A stretch of DNA of 64,000 bases from Saprospiraceae bacterium (GCA_019187225.1 JABAQQ010000036.1:162575-226574), one strand, 5' to 3'; positions 7,945 to 17,529 are shown, numbered from the stretch's first letter. Translations and numbers: made by a program. Notes: a model not told the origin generated them from the sequence alone.

Positions 7945-10900
7945 ATGTTAGAACTTGCTTTTAAAAATAAATACCTGATTGTCGTGCTGGCATTGCTGGT
8001 GGCGGTCATCAGTCTGGTCGTGTTGCAGCGGCTGCCGATTGATATTTTGCCCAACTACAAAACCTCCGCCGTTCAGGTTTTGACGCTTTATCCGGGTATG
8101 CCCGCCGAGGTGATGGAAAAAGACATCACCAGCCGCATCGAGCGCTGGACGGGGCAAGCCAACGGCATCGCCCGGCAGGAAAGCAAAAGCCTCATCGGGG
8201 TCAGCATCGTCAAGGATTTTTTTGATGAAGAAACCGACCCGAACACGGCTTTGTCGCAGGTGACTTCGCTTGCCATGAGTGACTTGTACTACCTGCCGCC
8301 CGGCACCGTGCCGCCGATGGTCATGCCCTACGACCCGACTGCTTCCACGCCGCTGGCATTGCTGGCGGTGAGCAGCGACAGCCTTTCGGAAAAAGAACTG
8401 TACGACATCGCCTATTTCCAACTGCGGAACTTGCTCGGTTCGGTCAAGGGCATCATCGCCCCGGCGGTCTATGGCGGCAAGTTGCGGCGGATTTATATGT
8501 ACGTCTATCCCGACAAATTGGAGGCGTACAAACTTTCGCAAACCGACGTGATTGATGCCGTGCAAAAAAACAACGTGATGATTCCGACGGGCGACGTGAA
8601 CATCGGCAACGTCAATTACAGCGTGAATGCCAACGGGATGCTGCCAAAAGTGGAGGATTTCAACCAAATCGTCGTCAAAATAGGCGAAAACGGTTCGCCC
8701 ATTTTTCTCAAAGACATCGGCTACGCCAAAGATGCCAGCGCCATCCAGACCAACATGGTGCATATCAACGGCAAACGGCAAGTCTATATCCCAATTTATA
8801 AGCGCACGGGCGCAAACACGATTGTTTCCGTCGAAGCCGTGAAGGGCAAATTGACGGAACTGAAAACACGCCTGCCGAAGTCCGTGAACCTCGATGTCAT
8901 CCTCGACCAATCTTCCTACGTCCGCCATGCCATCAACGGTTTGGCGAAAGAGGGAATAATTGGTTTGGTGCTGGTTTCGTTGGCGTTGCTCTTGTTTTTG
9001 GGCAATTTCCGGGCGACTTTTATTGTCGCTTTGAGCATACCGCTTTCGGCGATGTTCGCATTTATCGGCTTGTTTTTCACGGGCGACACCATCAACAGCA
9101 TGACTTTGGGCGGGCTGGCGTTGGCAATCGGCTTGCTCGTGGACGACAGCATCGTGGTGCTGGAAAACATTGACAAGCACCTAAAAATGGGCAAACCGCC
9201 CGAACAAGCGGCTTTCGACGGTGCAAAAGAAGTCACCCTGCCCGTGCTGGTCACGACACTGACCATCATCATCGTGTTTTTCCCCATCATTTTTTTGACG
9301 GGCATTTCAAAATACCTGTTCACGCCGCTCGCCATCATGGTTTCGCTGGCGATGATTGGTTCTCGTTTTATTTCTATGACGCTCGTGCCGATTATGGCAG
9401 CCGCTTTTTTCAAAGGGCATGACGATACAAAGCGACCAAGCGGCATTTTGGGCTGGTTTGATCAAAAAATAACGCGATTGACAAGCGGCTACACCAACCT
9501 GATTGACAAGGTTTTGCGCCGCCGCTGGTGGGTGCTGGGCGGGGCGGCTTGCCTTTTCGCGCTGGCAATTTTTGGTTTCAAAAAACTCGGCACGGAGCTG
9601 TTCCCCCGCATGGACGTTGGGCAGATTTCGATTGACGTGCGTTTGGAAAGCGGCACCCGCATCGAAAAAACGGAGGAGACCATCAGCCAAATCGAGCATT
9701 TTTTGAAAAAAGAAATCGGCTCTGACTGCGGCATCGTCATTTCCAACATTGGCGTTTTGAACGATTGGCCCGCAGCCTACACGCCCAATTCAGGTACGCA
9801 GGATGCCACCATCGCCATTCAGTTAAAGGACGGCTACACCACGCCGACGGCGGAACAAGTGCAGGTGTTGCGCCCGAAATTGAAAGCGGAATTCCCCGGC
9901 GTGCAGTTCATTTTCAACACGGGCGGCATCATCACCTCGGCTTTGAATTTCGGACTGCCTTCGCCGATTGACATCCAAATCACAGGCAACGACCTGCACA
10001 AAGCGCACGACATTGCCGTCGAAGTGCGGGAACTCGTTCGCCAAATCCCCGGAACGGAGGACGTGCGCATCCACCAACGCTACGACCACCCCGAAATCAA
10101 GGTGGACATTGACCGCACCAAAGCCGCCCAACTCGGCATCAACGCCGAAGAAGTGGTCAAAAACACGGTTTCTGCGCTCAATTCCTCGGTCAATTTCAAA
10201 CCCTCGTTTTGGATTGACGAACTCAACGGCAACCACTATTTCGTAGGCGTGACCTATCCCGAGATCGAGTTGGACAACCCCGCCGCTGTCGAAAACATCT
10301 CGCTCAAAGGAACGAACGGGAAGGTCACGCCGCTGAAAAACGTTGCCAAAACATCGCTCTCCTCTGCCCCCATCGAAATCAACCACCTCAACATCCAGCG
10401 GGTCACCGACGTGTTCGCCAACGTGGAGGGCAGAGACATCGGCTCGGTCGCCGCCGAAATCGAAATGAAACTCGGCGACCTCCGCAGCCGCCTGCCCGAA
10501 GGCTACCAAATCGCCATCCGGGGCGAAGTACAGAGTATGAACGAGGGTTTCGCCAACCTCGGTTTGGGCTTGGGCTTGGCGATTTTGCTCGTTTATCTGG
10601 TCATCGTGCCCTTGCTGCGCTCGTTCAAACTGCCGCTCATCATCATTTCGGTCATTCCACTCGGTTTGGTCGGCGTGGTCGTCATGCTTTTGGCGACGAA
10701 CACCTACTTGAACATCCAATCCATGATGGGCATCATCATGATGGTCGGCATCACGGTGGCGTACAGCAATTTGCTGGTGGACAAAATGAACAACCTTTTC
10801 CGGTCGGGAATGCCCTTACAGGAAGCCATCCGGGAAGGGGTCACCAACCGTTTCCGCCCGATTTTGATGACGGCGGTGGTGGCAGTTTTTGCCCTCCTGC

Positions 10901-11049
10901 CGATGGCTTTGGGCTACGAAATCGGTGGCGAAGCCAATGTGCCGTTGGCTCGTGCCATTATCGGCGGGGTGCTGGCGGCGGTGTTTTTATCGCTGTTCGT
11001 GGTGCCTGTTTTGTTCTTTCTTTTCAATCAAAAATCAATAAAAAAATGA
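7945..11049 (+). CDS. RND efflux pump inner-membrane subunit
   Basis: A 1034-residue resistance-nodulation-division transporter, full length for the superfamily. N-terminal TM1 is followed by RLPIDILPNYKTSAVQV and YPGMPAEVMEKDIT. TM4 carries the proton-relay pair in GLLVDDSIVVLENI (about residue 395). The second half repeats the layout with RLESGTRIEKTEETI, NTGGIITSALNFG and a final TM bundle. The two-Asp motif fits HAE-1/NolG-like pumps better than CusA/CzcA heavy-metal pumps. It uses the proton gradient to export substrates from the periplasm, with the adaptor and TolC-like channel encoded downstream. Its stop overlaps the next ATG (ATGA). Confidence 0.93.
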   Translation: MLELAFKNKYLIVVLALLVAVISLVVLQRLPIDILPNYKTSAVQVLTLYPGMPAEVMEKDITSRIERWTGQANGIARQESKSLIGVSIVKDFFDEETDPNTALSQVTSLAMSDLYYLPPGTVPPMVMPYDPTASTPLALLAVSSDSLSEKELYDIAYFQLRNLLGSVKGIIAPAVYGGKLRRIYMYVYPDKLEAYKLSQTDVIDAVQKNNVMIPTGDVNIGNVNYSVNANGMLPKVEDFNQIVVKIGENGSPIFLKDIGYAKDASAIQTNMVHINGKRQVYIPIYKRTGANTIVSVEAVKGKLTELKTRLPKSVNLDVILDQSSYVRHAINGLAKEGIIGLVLVSLALLLFLGNFRATFIVALSIPLSAMFAFIGLFFTGDTINSMTLGGLALAIGLLVDDSIVVLENIDKHLKMGKPPEQAAFDGAKEVTLPVLVTTLTIIIVFFPIIFLTGISKYLFTPLAIMVSLAMIGSRFISMTLVPIMAAAFFKGHDDTKRPSGILGWFDQKITRLTSGYTNLIDKVLRRRWWVLGGAACLFALAIFGFKKLGTELFPRMDVGQISIDVRLESGTRIEKTEETISQIEHFLKKEIGSDCGIVISNIGVLNDWPAAYTPNSGTQDATIAIQLKDGYTTPTAEQVQVLRPKLKAEFPGVQFIFNTGGIITSALNFGLPSPIDIQITGNDLHKAHDIAVEVRELVRQIPGTEDVRIHQRYDHPEIKVDIDRTKAAQLGINAEEVVKNTVSALNSSVNFKPSFWIDELNGNHYFVGVTYPEIELDNPAAVENISLKGTNGKVTPLKNVAKTSLSSAPIEINHLNIQRVTDVFANVEGRDIGSVAAEIEMKLGDLRSRLPEGYQIAIRGEVQSMNEGFANLGLGLGLAILLVYLVIVPLLRSFKLPLIIISVIPLGLVGVVVMLLATNTYLNIQSMMGIIMMVGITVAYSNLLVDKMNNLFRSGMPLQEAIREGVTNRFRPILMTAVVAVFALLPMALGYEIGGEANVPLARAIIGGVLAAVFLSLFVVPVLFFLFNQKSIKK

Positions 11050-11435
11050 CTATATTCTTTGCAAGATGGATTGTAATCGGGTTTGGAGCATTCTTCATTT
11101 TTGCTGGCATGCTCATGCTTTTTGCCCCCCGAAAAGCGACTCAAATATTGAGAAAGGCGGGAAGCACGAATTTTATAAACTACGCCGAAATAACAATCCG
11201 AATAATACCGGCAATAGGGCTGATTTTATCCTCGAATTCTTCAAGGTATCCGGAATTCTTCAAAATTTTTGGCTGGTTTATGCTTGGGACTTCACTGCTT
11301 CTTTATTTCGTTCCCAGACAACTTCACCATCAATTTTCAGTAAAGAGTGCTGATATACTTAAACCCTTATACTTTCAATTGATTTCGCCCTTGTCGTTTT
11401 TAATTGGTGCATTCCTTATTTATTGTTTGCTATAA
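11046..11435 (+). CDS. Small four-helix membrane protein, unknown
   Basis: A 129-residue protein with about four hydrophobic segments (RWIVIGFGAFFIFAGMLMLF, RIIPAIGLIL, GWFMLGTSLLLYF, SPLSFLIGAFLIYCLL). It overlaps the pump stop by 4 bases, so it is co-translated. Base composition is visibly AT-richer than the pump gene, with codons such as ata, aga and tta that are rare upstream. No family is recognised. A small accessory subunit of the pump is possible but unproven. Confidence 0.65.
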   Translation: MTIFFARWIVIGFGAFFIFAGMLMLFAPRKATQILRKAGSTNFINYAEITIRIIPAIGLILSSNSSRYPEFFKIFGWFMLGTSLLLYFVPRQLHHQFSVKSADILKPLYFQLISPLSFLIGAFLIYCLL

Positions 11436-11512
11436 CCAATGAATAATAAAATCCCTCAAAATCAATCCAATCATCATTCAAGAAATTGATTCACATTTTA
11501 AATAACGTAAAA

Positions 11513-12235
11513 ATGAACAGGAAAGATTTTTTTAAAAACAGTTTGATTATCGGAGGCGCATCAATCCTCCCTTCAAGTTCCCTCTTTGCCCAATCCATTT
11601 CCGAAGGGGGCATTGACAAATTGGTTGATGAAAAAGGCAGTTTTATCCAGCAGAAGTTGCCGTATGATGTCAATTTTCTGGAGCCGAACATGGATGCCGA
11701 AACGACGCACCTGCATTTTACTTTTCATCATGGCGGTGCTGTAAAAGCAGCCAATAAGGATTTGCAGATGATAAAAAAAGCAATGGATGAAAATAATTTT
11801 GAATCAGTAGATTACTGGACAAAAAAACTCTCCTTCCATTTCTCTTCCCATATCCTGCACACTATTTTTTGGACAAACCTTACGAACAGAAAAACAGAAC
11901 CGACTGGCGAATTACTAAGGCGGATTGAAAAGGATTTCGGCAGTTACGGAAGGCTTCAATCCTACATTGCTGCCACTTCTAAAAATATTGATGGTAGTGG
12001 TTGGGGCATTCTCGGCTATCAACCATATTCAGATAGTTTGGTGGTGTTGCAATGTGAAAACCATGAAAAACTGACACAATGGGGCGTAATTCCGCTTTTG
12101 GTTATTGATGTTTGGGAACACGCTTATTATTTGAAGTATAAAAATAAACGGACAGATTTTGTGGACGCTCTTTTTCCAATTATTGACTGGGATAACGTTG
12201 CACAGAGATTGGAAACAGCACTTAAAATTAAATAA
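11513..12235 (+). CDS. Exported Fe/Mn superoxide dismutase, copy 2, with Tyr34 replaced
   Basis: A 240-residue paralogue of the dismutase at 6488, closely similar over the whole length but written in AT-rich codons. The export signal MNRKDFFKNSLIIGGASIL is kept. Ligand motifs are LHFTFHHGG, ILHTIFW and DVWEHAYYLKYKN. The gateway Tyr is again Ala (HHGGAV) and the second-shell residue is His (CENHEKL). The ATG at 11513 starts the export signal; an upstream in-frame ATG at 11486 is less likely. It lies between the small membrane protein and the RND adaptor. Because both copies share the unusual active site, the change is a stable trait and not a sequencing error. Confidence 0.9.
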   Translation: MNRKDFFKNSLIIGGASILPSSSLFAQSISEGGIDKLVDEKGSFIQQKLPYDVNFLEPNMDAETTHLHFTFHHGGAVKAANKDLQMIKKAMDENNFESVDYWTKKLSFHFSSHILHTIFWTNLTNRKTEPTGELLRRIEKDFGSYGRLQSYIAATSKNIDGSGWGILGYQPYSDSLVVLQCENHEKLTQWGVIPLLVIDVWEHAYYLKYKNKRTDFVDALFPIIDWDNVAQRLETALKIK

Positions 12236-12253
12236 CAAAAATTTCAAATTGAA

Positions 12254-13462
12254 ATGAAATCAATACAGCCAATCGTTCTGAGTATCTTATTTTTTCTTAC
12301 TTCATGCGGAGATAAGAAAGAAGAGAGCCAAACTATATCGGACACCCGAAACACCCCAATCGTGCAAGTCGCCAATCCGCAAACGCACCAATTCAGCGGC
12401 ACCCTGCAACTCACCGGCACGGCAAAACCCAACGAAACCGTCAAACTTTTCGCCATGACGAGCGGCTTTTTGACCCGACTGCGGGCAGACATCGGCGATT
12501 TTGTCAAAGAAGGTCAAACCCTCGCCGTACTCGAAAACCCCGAACTCCAACGGGAAAAACAACGCCTCGAAGCCCTCGCCAACGAAAAGCGCCTCCTGTT
12601 TGAGCGGCTGAAAAACACGCCCGATTTGAGTCAAACCGGGGCGGATTTAAAAGGCAAAAAGGCGATTTACGAGCGGCTGAAATCCGTTTTTGAAAAAACG
12701 CCTCACCTCACCTCCGCTGCTGATGTGGAGCGGGCGCAAGCCGAATACGAAAGCGCAAAAGCATTGCTCGTCGAGGAAACCGAACGTGCCGAAGCCGGAC
12801 TCCACAGTTTGCAGGCACAGCTCGAGGCAGTCGTTCAACAAATCGGCTACCTGACTGTGAAAGCCTCGTTTTCGGGCATCGTCGTCAATCGTTTTGCCGA
12901 CCGGGGGGCGGTTTTGCAGAGCGGTTTGAGCCATTCGGGTTCGATGCCGCTGTTCGAGTTGCAAAGCATCCAGCCCATCCGCCTGCAAATGGATGTGCCG
13001 GAAACCGATGCCGTTTTGGTCGCAAAAGGCACGAAAACGGACATCGTTTTCCCCGAACTGCCCGCCGGAAAATTCACGGCAAGCGTCAGCCGCATCACCT
13101 ACGGCTTGGACGAAACGACCAAAACCATGCGGGCGGAAATTGACCTGCCCAACAGGGACTTGAAAATCCGGGCGGGGATGTACGCCAAAATCCAAATCCG
13201 GCGGGGCGGTCATCGGGAAGCCCTCGCCGTGCCGAACGAGGCGGTCGGTAATGTGAAAGGTCAGTCGTTTGTCTGGGCCGTGCGGGAAGGTCGGACAAAG
13301 AAAGTGGAGGTCAAAACAGGCATCCGGGACGAAAAAATGACCGAAATCCTCGCCGCCGACCTCATTGCCGAAGACCTCGTCGTGGTCAAAGGCAAAGAGT
13401 CGTGCAGCGACGGGGCGGCGGTCGAAACCAAATTGCTTATCAATCAAACTTCGGGAAAATGA
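12254..13462 (+). CDS. RND periplasmic adaptor (membrane fusion protein), lipoprotein
   Basis: A 402-residue HlyD/AcrA-type adaptor. The lipobox is LFFLTSCGDKK (Cys at about residue 17). The lipoyl half-motifs FLTRLRADIGDFVKEGQTLA and YLTVKASFSGIVVNRFADRG flank an alpha-helical hairpin (about residues 95-195). Beta-barrel and membrane-proximal domains follow (LQMDVPETDAVLV, IRAGMYAKIQI, LAVPNEAV). It links the pump to the outer-membrane channel encoded next. The first ~100 bases (signal peptide) are AT-rich like the dismutase upstream, then the gene switches to GC-rich codons, which suggests a recombination joint. Its stop overlaps the next ATG. Confidence 0.9.
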   Translation: MKSIQPIVLSILFFLTSCGDKKEESQTISDTRNTPIVQVANPQTHQFSGTLQLTGTAKPNETVKLFAMTSGFLTRLRADIGDFVKEGQTLAVLENPELQREKQRLEALANEKRLLFERLKNTPDLSQTGADLKGKKAIYERLKSVFEKTPHLTSAADVERAQAEYESAKALLVEETERAEAGLHSLQAQLEAVVQQIGYLTVKASFSGIVVNRFADRGAVLQSGLSHSGSMPLFELQSIQPIRLQMDVPETDAVLVAKGTKTDIVFPELPAGKFTASVSRITYGLDETTKTMRAEIDLPNRDLKIRAGMYAKIQIRRGGHREALAVPNEAVGNVKGQSFVWAVREGRTKKVEVKTGIRDEKMTEILAADLIAEDLVVVKGKESCSDGAAVETKLLINQTSGK

Positions 13463-14799
13463 CTTTCAAACATAAAATACAACTCGCCGCCTGCCTGTTC
13501 GTGGCCCTGGCGCCCCAGAAAACACAGGCACAACAAGCCCTGCCCATCAACCTCCAAACCGTGCTGGAACTGGCGGGCGCAAACAACCTGACCATCAAAG
13601 AATTCCAAACCAAACAGGCTTTGGTAGAAGCCGAACTTACCACCGCCAAATCGTGGTGGCTGCCCGAAGCCTACGCCGGCGCACAGACCCACCAACTTTG
13701 GGGTGCAGCCATGAACGCCGACGGGCGTTTCTTTCTGGACGTGAACCGTCAAAGTCTTTGGGCCGGAGTAGGCTTGAATGCCAACTGGAATTTCGGCGAG
13801 GGCATTTACCGGACAAAGGCGGCCAAATTGCAGGCGCAGGCGGCGACGCACGACACCGAAGCCGAACGAAACAAAGCCATTTTGGAAAGCATCCACGCCT
13901 ACTACGATTTTCTGGGAGCGCAGATGAAACGGGCGGCGCTTGCCGATTTGGTGGCGCAGTCCGACACGATTGCCGAACAAATCGAAATTCAAGTGGTGGC
14001 GGGCTTGCGCTATCAATCGGAATTGTTGTTGGCAAAAAGCAACCAAAAGCACTTGAAAATCGAAATGCTAAATGCCCAATCGGACTTCAATCGGAAAGTC
14101 GCCGAGTTGGTGCGTTTGCTCAACCTCGACCCGAAAGCCAGATTGGTCAGCGTGGACACGCTCCTGTTGCCTTTGGATTTTGAGGCAATTTTGCCCGAAA
14201 CCAGCGACGATGTTTGGCAAAACCGCCCGGAAATCAAGTCCGTTGGTTTGTCTATCCGGTCTTTACAAACCGAAAGAAAAACCACCACAACAGGCTTGCT
14301 CCTGCCTCAACTGAGCATCGGAACGTATGGCTCTTATTTTGGAAGAATCAACGGCGCGGTCAGCCCGATGTTTCCCGATCAATACCCCGAAACCAACCAA
14401 CTGTACCCGACCGGGACTTTAAATACTTCGCTGCATTGGAATATTCCACTGGGGCGGCTGATTTACGGCGGCGAGGTAAAGCAGTTCGATGAAAAAATCA
14501 AGTTGCAGGAAGTCAAATCCGGGCAACTGCACGCTCAAATCAACGCGGAAATCGCCAATGCCCGCCAGCAATTGCTCATCGGGCGGGAACAAATCCAGAT
14601 TGCAAAAGAAGCCCTCGAGCTGACTGCCGAAGCCCTCCGTCAAAGCATCGAACGGCAAAAATTAGGGACTGCCCGACCCTTCGAGGTATTTCAGGCGCAA
14701 CAGATTTTTTTGCAGGCGCACCTGGATTACCTGAATGCAGTGATCGCTTTCAATAAGGCGCAATTTGCGTTGAAGGTGGCAATGGGGGAGGGGTTGTAA
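13459..14799 (+). CDS. TolC-family outer-membrane efflux channel
   Basis: A 446-residue OEP/TolC-like protein: signal peptide (ACLFVALAPQKTQAQ), then two OEP repeats rich in long amphipathic helices (TVLELAGANNLTIKEFQTK, EIANARQQLLIGREQIQIA) and a C-terminal LGTARPFEVFQAQQIFLQA typical of the second coiled coil. The ATG at 13459 overlaps the adaptor stop by 4 bases. It completes the tripartite RND system. It is the last gene of the plus-strand train and converges on the polyferredoxin gene 10 bases later. No terminator hairpin is obvious in that gap. Confidence 0.9.
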   Translation: MTFKHKIQLAACLFVALAPQKTQAQQALPINLQTVLELAGANNLTIKEFQTKQALVEAELTTAKSWWLPEAYAGAQTHQLWGAAMNADGRFFLDVNRQSLWAGVGLNANWNFGEGIYRTKAAKLQAQAATHDTEAERNKAILESIHAYYDFLGAQMKRAALADLVAQSDTIAEQIEIQVVAGLRYQSELLLAKSNQKHLKIEMLNAQSDFNRKVAELVRLLNLDPKARLVSVDTLLLPLDFEAILPETSDDVWQNRPEIKSVGLSIRSLQTERKTTTTGLLLPQLSIGTYGSYFGRINGAVSPMFPDQYPETNQLYPTGTLNTSLHWNIPLGRLIYGGEVKQFDEKIKLQEVKSGQLHAQINAEIANARQQLLIGREQIQIAKEALELTAEALRQSIERQKLGTARPFEVFQAQQIFLQAHLDYLNAVIAFNKAQFALKVAMGEGL

Positions 14800-14808
14800 T
14801 GAGGCAGT

Positions 14809-16140
14809 CTATTTCACTTGTACCGCGCGCAAATCTTCCGCCCGTTCGTCGATATCCGCCGTTGCTCCCTCCAGGCGCAGCACTCCGCGCGGACAAACTG
14901 CCGAACAAATGCCGCAACCGACACAGGAGGCCCGCACAACATCCTGCCCTTTTTGGGCATAAGCGCGCACATCGATGCCCATTTCGCAGTACGTGGAGCA
15001 GTTGCCGCAGGAGATGCATTGACCGCCGTTCACCGTAATCCGAAATTTGGACTTTGTCTTTTGCCATATTCCCAACCATGCAGCCATCGGGCAACCGAAA
15101 CGGCACCAAACACGGCTGCCCAACAGGGGATAAAACCCCACGCCCACGACGCCGGAAAATGCCGAGCCTATCAGGAAAGAGTAGGTTTGGTAAAAAGCCT
15201 GGGAATATTCCTGCAAAATGCCCCGGCCTGTGGCAACATTGGCCCAGAGCAGTGCCGTCATCAGGACAACGAATACCAGCACACTATGAATCATCCACCG
15301 CTCCAACTTCCAGGCTTTCAGGCTTTTATCAGACAGATGGCGGAAAGGATCGCCGGCCGTTTCCGCCAAGCCGCCGCAGCCGCACACCCAGGAACAATAC
15401 CAGCGTTTGCCGAAAAAGTAAGTCAGGATGGGCGTCCCTATAAAAAACATGGTCAATCCGAAAAAGAAAAAGAACGTCCCCAACCAAGAGCCGGCATACC
15501 CTTCATGCGCCATAGGCGTACCCTGGTAGTACGAAAGCGGCCAGAAATAGGTGAAATAAATCTCAGGCTGTTGGAGCCGCATGAGCAAACCGGGAATGAG
15601 GAAGGCAAAACCCAACTGGAAAAACATCACCGAAAAGCTGCGCAACCTTTGGTAAGGATTGTGCCGGTATTTGTAAATGAATTTGATCCCCATCAACAAA
15701 ACGGCAGCCGTGTAGAGCGTCCCGTAAACAAACCATTGATTGGCTGCGGTGCCACGAAGCAGATGGCTGAGCGGGTCAAATAACTGAATCAGCCCGGTCA
15801 AATATTCGGGAAACCAATACAAACACACATAAAATCCGGTGATGACCACCCCCACCAGCCAGCCCCATACGCCCCGGGCAGTCAGGCTGCTGAACCAGGC
15901 GCCGTTATTTTTAATGCCTTCCGGCCGGCGGAGGTATTCTTCCCGCACAAAAACCACGATGCCCGCAGTAGTCAAACCCAGGGCTGAAAGAAAAACAGGA
16001 ACGGGCGAAATGGCTTTGCCGGCTGCCCAGGTCACTAAAAGCAACAAAATACCCATCCCGGAAAGTGCGACTGCGACTTTCTGTTTGCCGGTTGTGAGCG
16101 CGGGAATGGGTGTGGCGATGGAAAGAGATTCGTTGCGCAT
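14809..16140 (-). CDS. Membrane polyferredoxin (NapH/CcoG-like 4Fe-4S protein)
   Basis: A 443-residue protein with about six to eight TM segments. It has cytoplasmic iron-sulfur motifs: CSWVCGCGG (about residue 251), CRFGCP (346), CISCGNCSTYCEMG (375) and CVGCGICSAVCP (406). The last two bind 4Fe-4S clusters, and the first two are the split Fer4_5-type motif of NapH, NosR and CcoG proteins. Such proteins pass electrons between soluble carriers and the membrane or periplasm. It lies 54 bases downstream of an FAD/NAD(P) oxidoreductase on the same strand, so the two probably form an electron-transfer pair. The final acceptor is unknown. Confidence 0.85.
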   Translation of the reverse strand: MRNESLSIATPIPALTTGKQKVAVALSGMGILLLLVTWAAGKAISPVPVFLSALGLTTAGIVVFVREEYLRRPEGIKNNGAWFSSLTARGVWGWLVGVVITGFYVCLYWFPEYLTGLIQLFDPLSHLLRGTAANQWFVYGTLYTAAVLLMGIKFIYKYRHNPYQRLRSFSVMFFQLGFAFLIPGLLMRLQQPEIYFTYFWPLSYYQGTPMAHEGYAGSWLGTFFFFFGLTMFFIGTPILTYFFGKRWYCSWVCGCGGLAETAGDPFRHLSDKSLKAWKLERWMIHSVLVFVVLMTALLWANVATGRGILQEYSQAFYQTYSFLIGSAFSGVVGVGFYPLLGSRVWCRFGCPMAAWLGIWQKTKSKFRITVNGGQCISCGNCSTYCEMGIDVRAYAQKGQDVVRASCVGCGICSAVCPRGVLRLEGATADIDERAEDLRAVQVK

Positions 16141-16194
16141 TGGATTTTGTTAAAAACAGCGAAAATTAAAGGAGGTTTGAGTCGAGCGCAGCAA

Positions 16195-17529
16195 TTAACT
16201 CAGAAAATCGAGTACGGCGGAAAGTCCGCGTTTTTGTCGCAGTTGTATGTTTTTCCCGGTTTGTTTGTTGTACGCGGCCACTATATACTGCTCATATTGC
16301 TCAAAAAATTCCGGGTCGAAATTGGCCATCCCAAGGCTTTGTAAAACCGCCTCGATGTGCGCGCCATGTCGCAGCCATTTTTCGCACACTTCATGGCGGT
16401 AGCGGATGCCCATCAGGTTAAAACCGGCGATCTTTCCAGAACTTTTTTCATACACCAACCGGATACTTTTCTTCCCGGACGGATGCTCCCAATAAATGCC
16501 GGCCTGATGCTCCGGCAAAACCGGGCGTACATCGCCATACACCTGGTACTCGATGTCGAAAAACTTGGCTGAATTGAACCAGATGCCCGGGTCATAAGCA
16601 GTGGTTTTTTTGCATATATTGTGCGCCGCGATTTCACCCATCATGCGCCCGGTGTACCAAATCGCTTCGATGGGACGCCGTCCAGGCCCTGGTTCCCGCA
16701 ATTCGGCGCAATCTCCTATTGCATACACATCGGGGATATTCGTTTGTAAATACTGATCTACCAGAATACCGCGGTTTGTTTCCAACGCAGTGTTTTTTAA
16801 AAAACTGATATTGGGGCTCACCCCAACCGTCAACCCCACAAACCCGCATCCTATTTCTTCACCCGACGAAGTGACAACCGCGCGGGCTTTCCCGTTTGCA
16901 TCCGGGAGCACTTCCTTTAACTCTGTCGACAACCGCAGATCAACCCCATGCTCGCAGATATGGCGACCAATCATCACAGATTCCTCCGGGGGCAGCACGA
17001 GGTCCCAAAAGTTGTTCTCCCGCACCAGAAATGTAACCGGTATATGGCGGGAGTGAAACATCTCAGCCATCTCAACGCCGATAAGCCCGCCGCCGACAAT
17101 GACCGCCCGTTCGAGCCCGGCGCTGTGGCGCTCCATGGCCTCCAAGTCCTGCCAATGATACAGGCCGTGCACGCCGTCCAGTTCTTGCCCCGGCCATCCG
17201 AATTTGTTGGAACGCGACCCAAGTGCCAATACCAATTTATCGTAGGGCACAACCTTGCCCGCGCCGGTGTGCAGTTGCTTTTGGGAAAAGTCTATCCGCT
17301 CCACCTGAGCGCGCAGCAATTCGATGCGGTTTTTAGCCCAAAACCATTGCTCGTAAGGATGGATGTCCGCAGGGCGCATATGACCCATGTAAACGTACAT
17401 CAATGCCGTCCGGCTGAAAAAATAATCCGTCTCCGCTGAAATGACCGTGATATCGTGGTTGCTGAGTTTGCGGGCAAAACGGGCGGCGGTAATCCCGGAA
17501 ATGCCGTTGCCGAGGATGACTATTTTCAT
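16195..17529 (-). CDS. FAD-dependent NAD(P) oxidoreductase
   Basis: A 444-residue flavoprotein of the pyridine nucleotide-disulfide reductase fold. The N-terminal FAD site is VILGNGISGITAARFARK. The central NAD(P) site is VIVGGGLIGVEMAEMF, and the second FAD contact is VYAIGDCAELREPG. There is no redox CxxxxC, so it belongs with NADH-dependent ferredoxin, rubredoxin or nitrite reductase-type flavoproteins and not with disulfide reductases. It is the first gene of a two-gene minus-strand unit and probably feeds electrons from NAD(P)H to the polyferredoxin downstream (inference). Confidence 0.88.
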   Translation of the reverse strand: MKIVILGNGISGITAARFARKLSNHDITVISAETDYFFSRTALMYVYMGHMRPADIHPYEQWFWAKNRIELLRAQVERIDFSQKQLHTGAGKVVPYDKLVLALGSRSNKFGWPGQELDGVHGLYHWQDLEAMERHSAGLERAVIVGGGLIGVEMAEMFHSRHIPVTFLVRENNFWDLVLPPEESVMIGRHICEHGVDLRLSTELKEVLPDANGKARAVVTSSGEEIGCGFVGLTVGVSPNISFLKNTALETNRGILVDQYLQTNIPDVYAIGDCAELREPGPGRRPIEAIWYTGRMMGEIAAHNICKKTTAYDPGIWFNSAKFFDIEYQVYGDVRPVLPEHQAGIYWEHPSGKKSIRLVYEKSSGKIAGFNLMGIRYRHEVCEKWLRHGAHIEAVLQSLGMANFDPEFFEQYEQYIVAAYNKQTGKNIQLRQKRGLSAVLDFLS

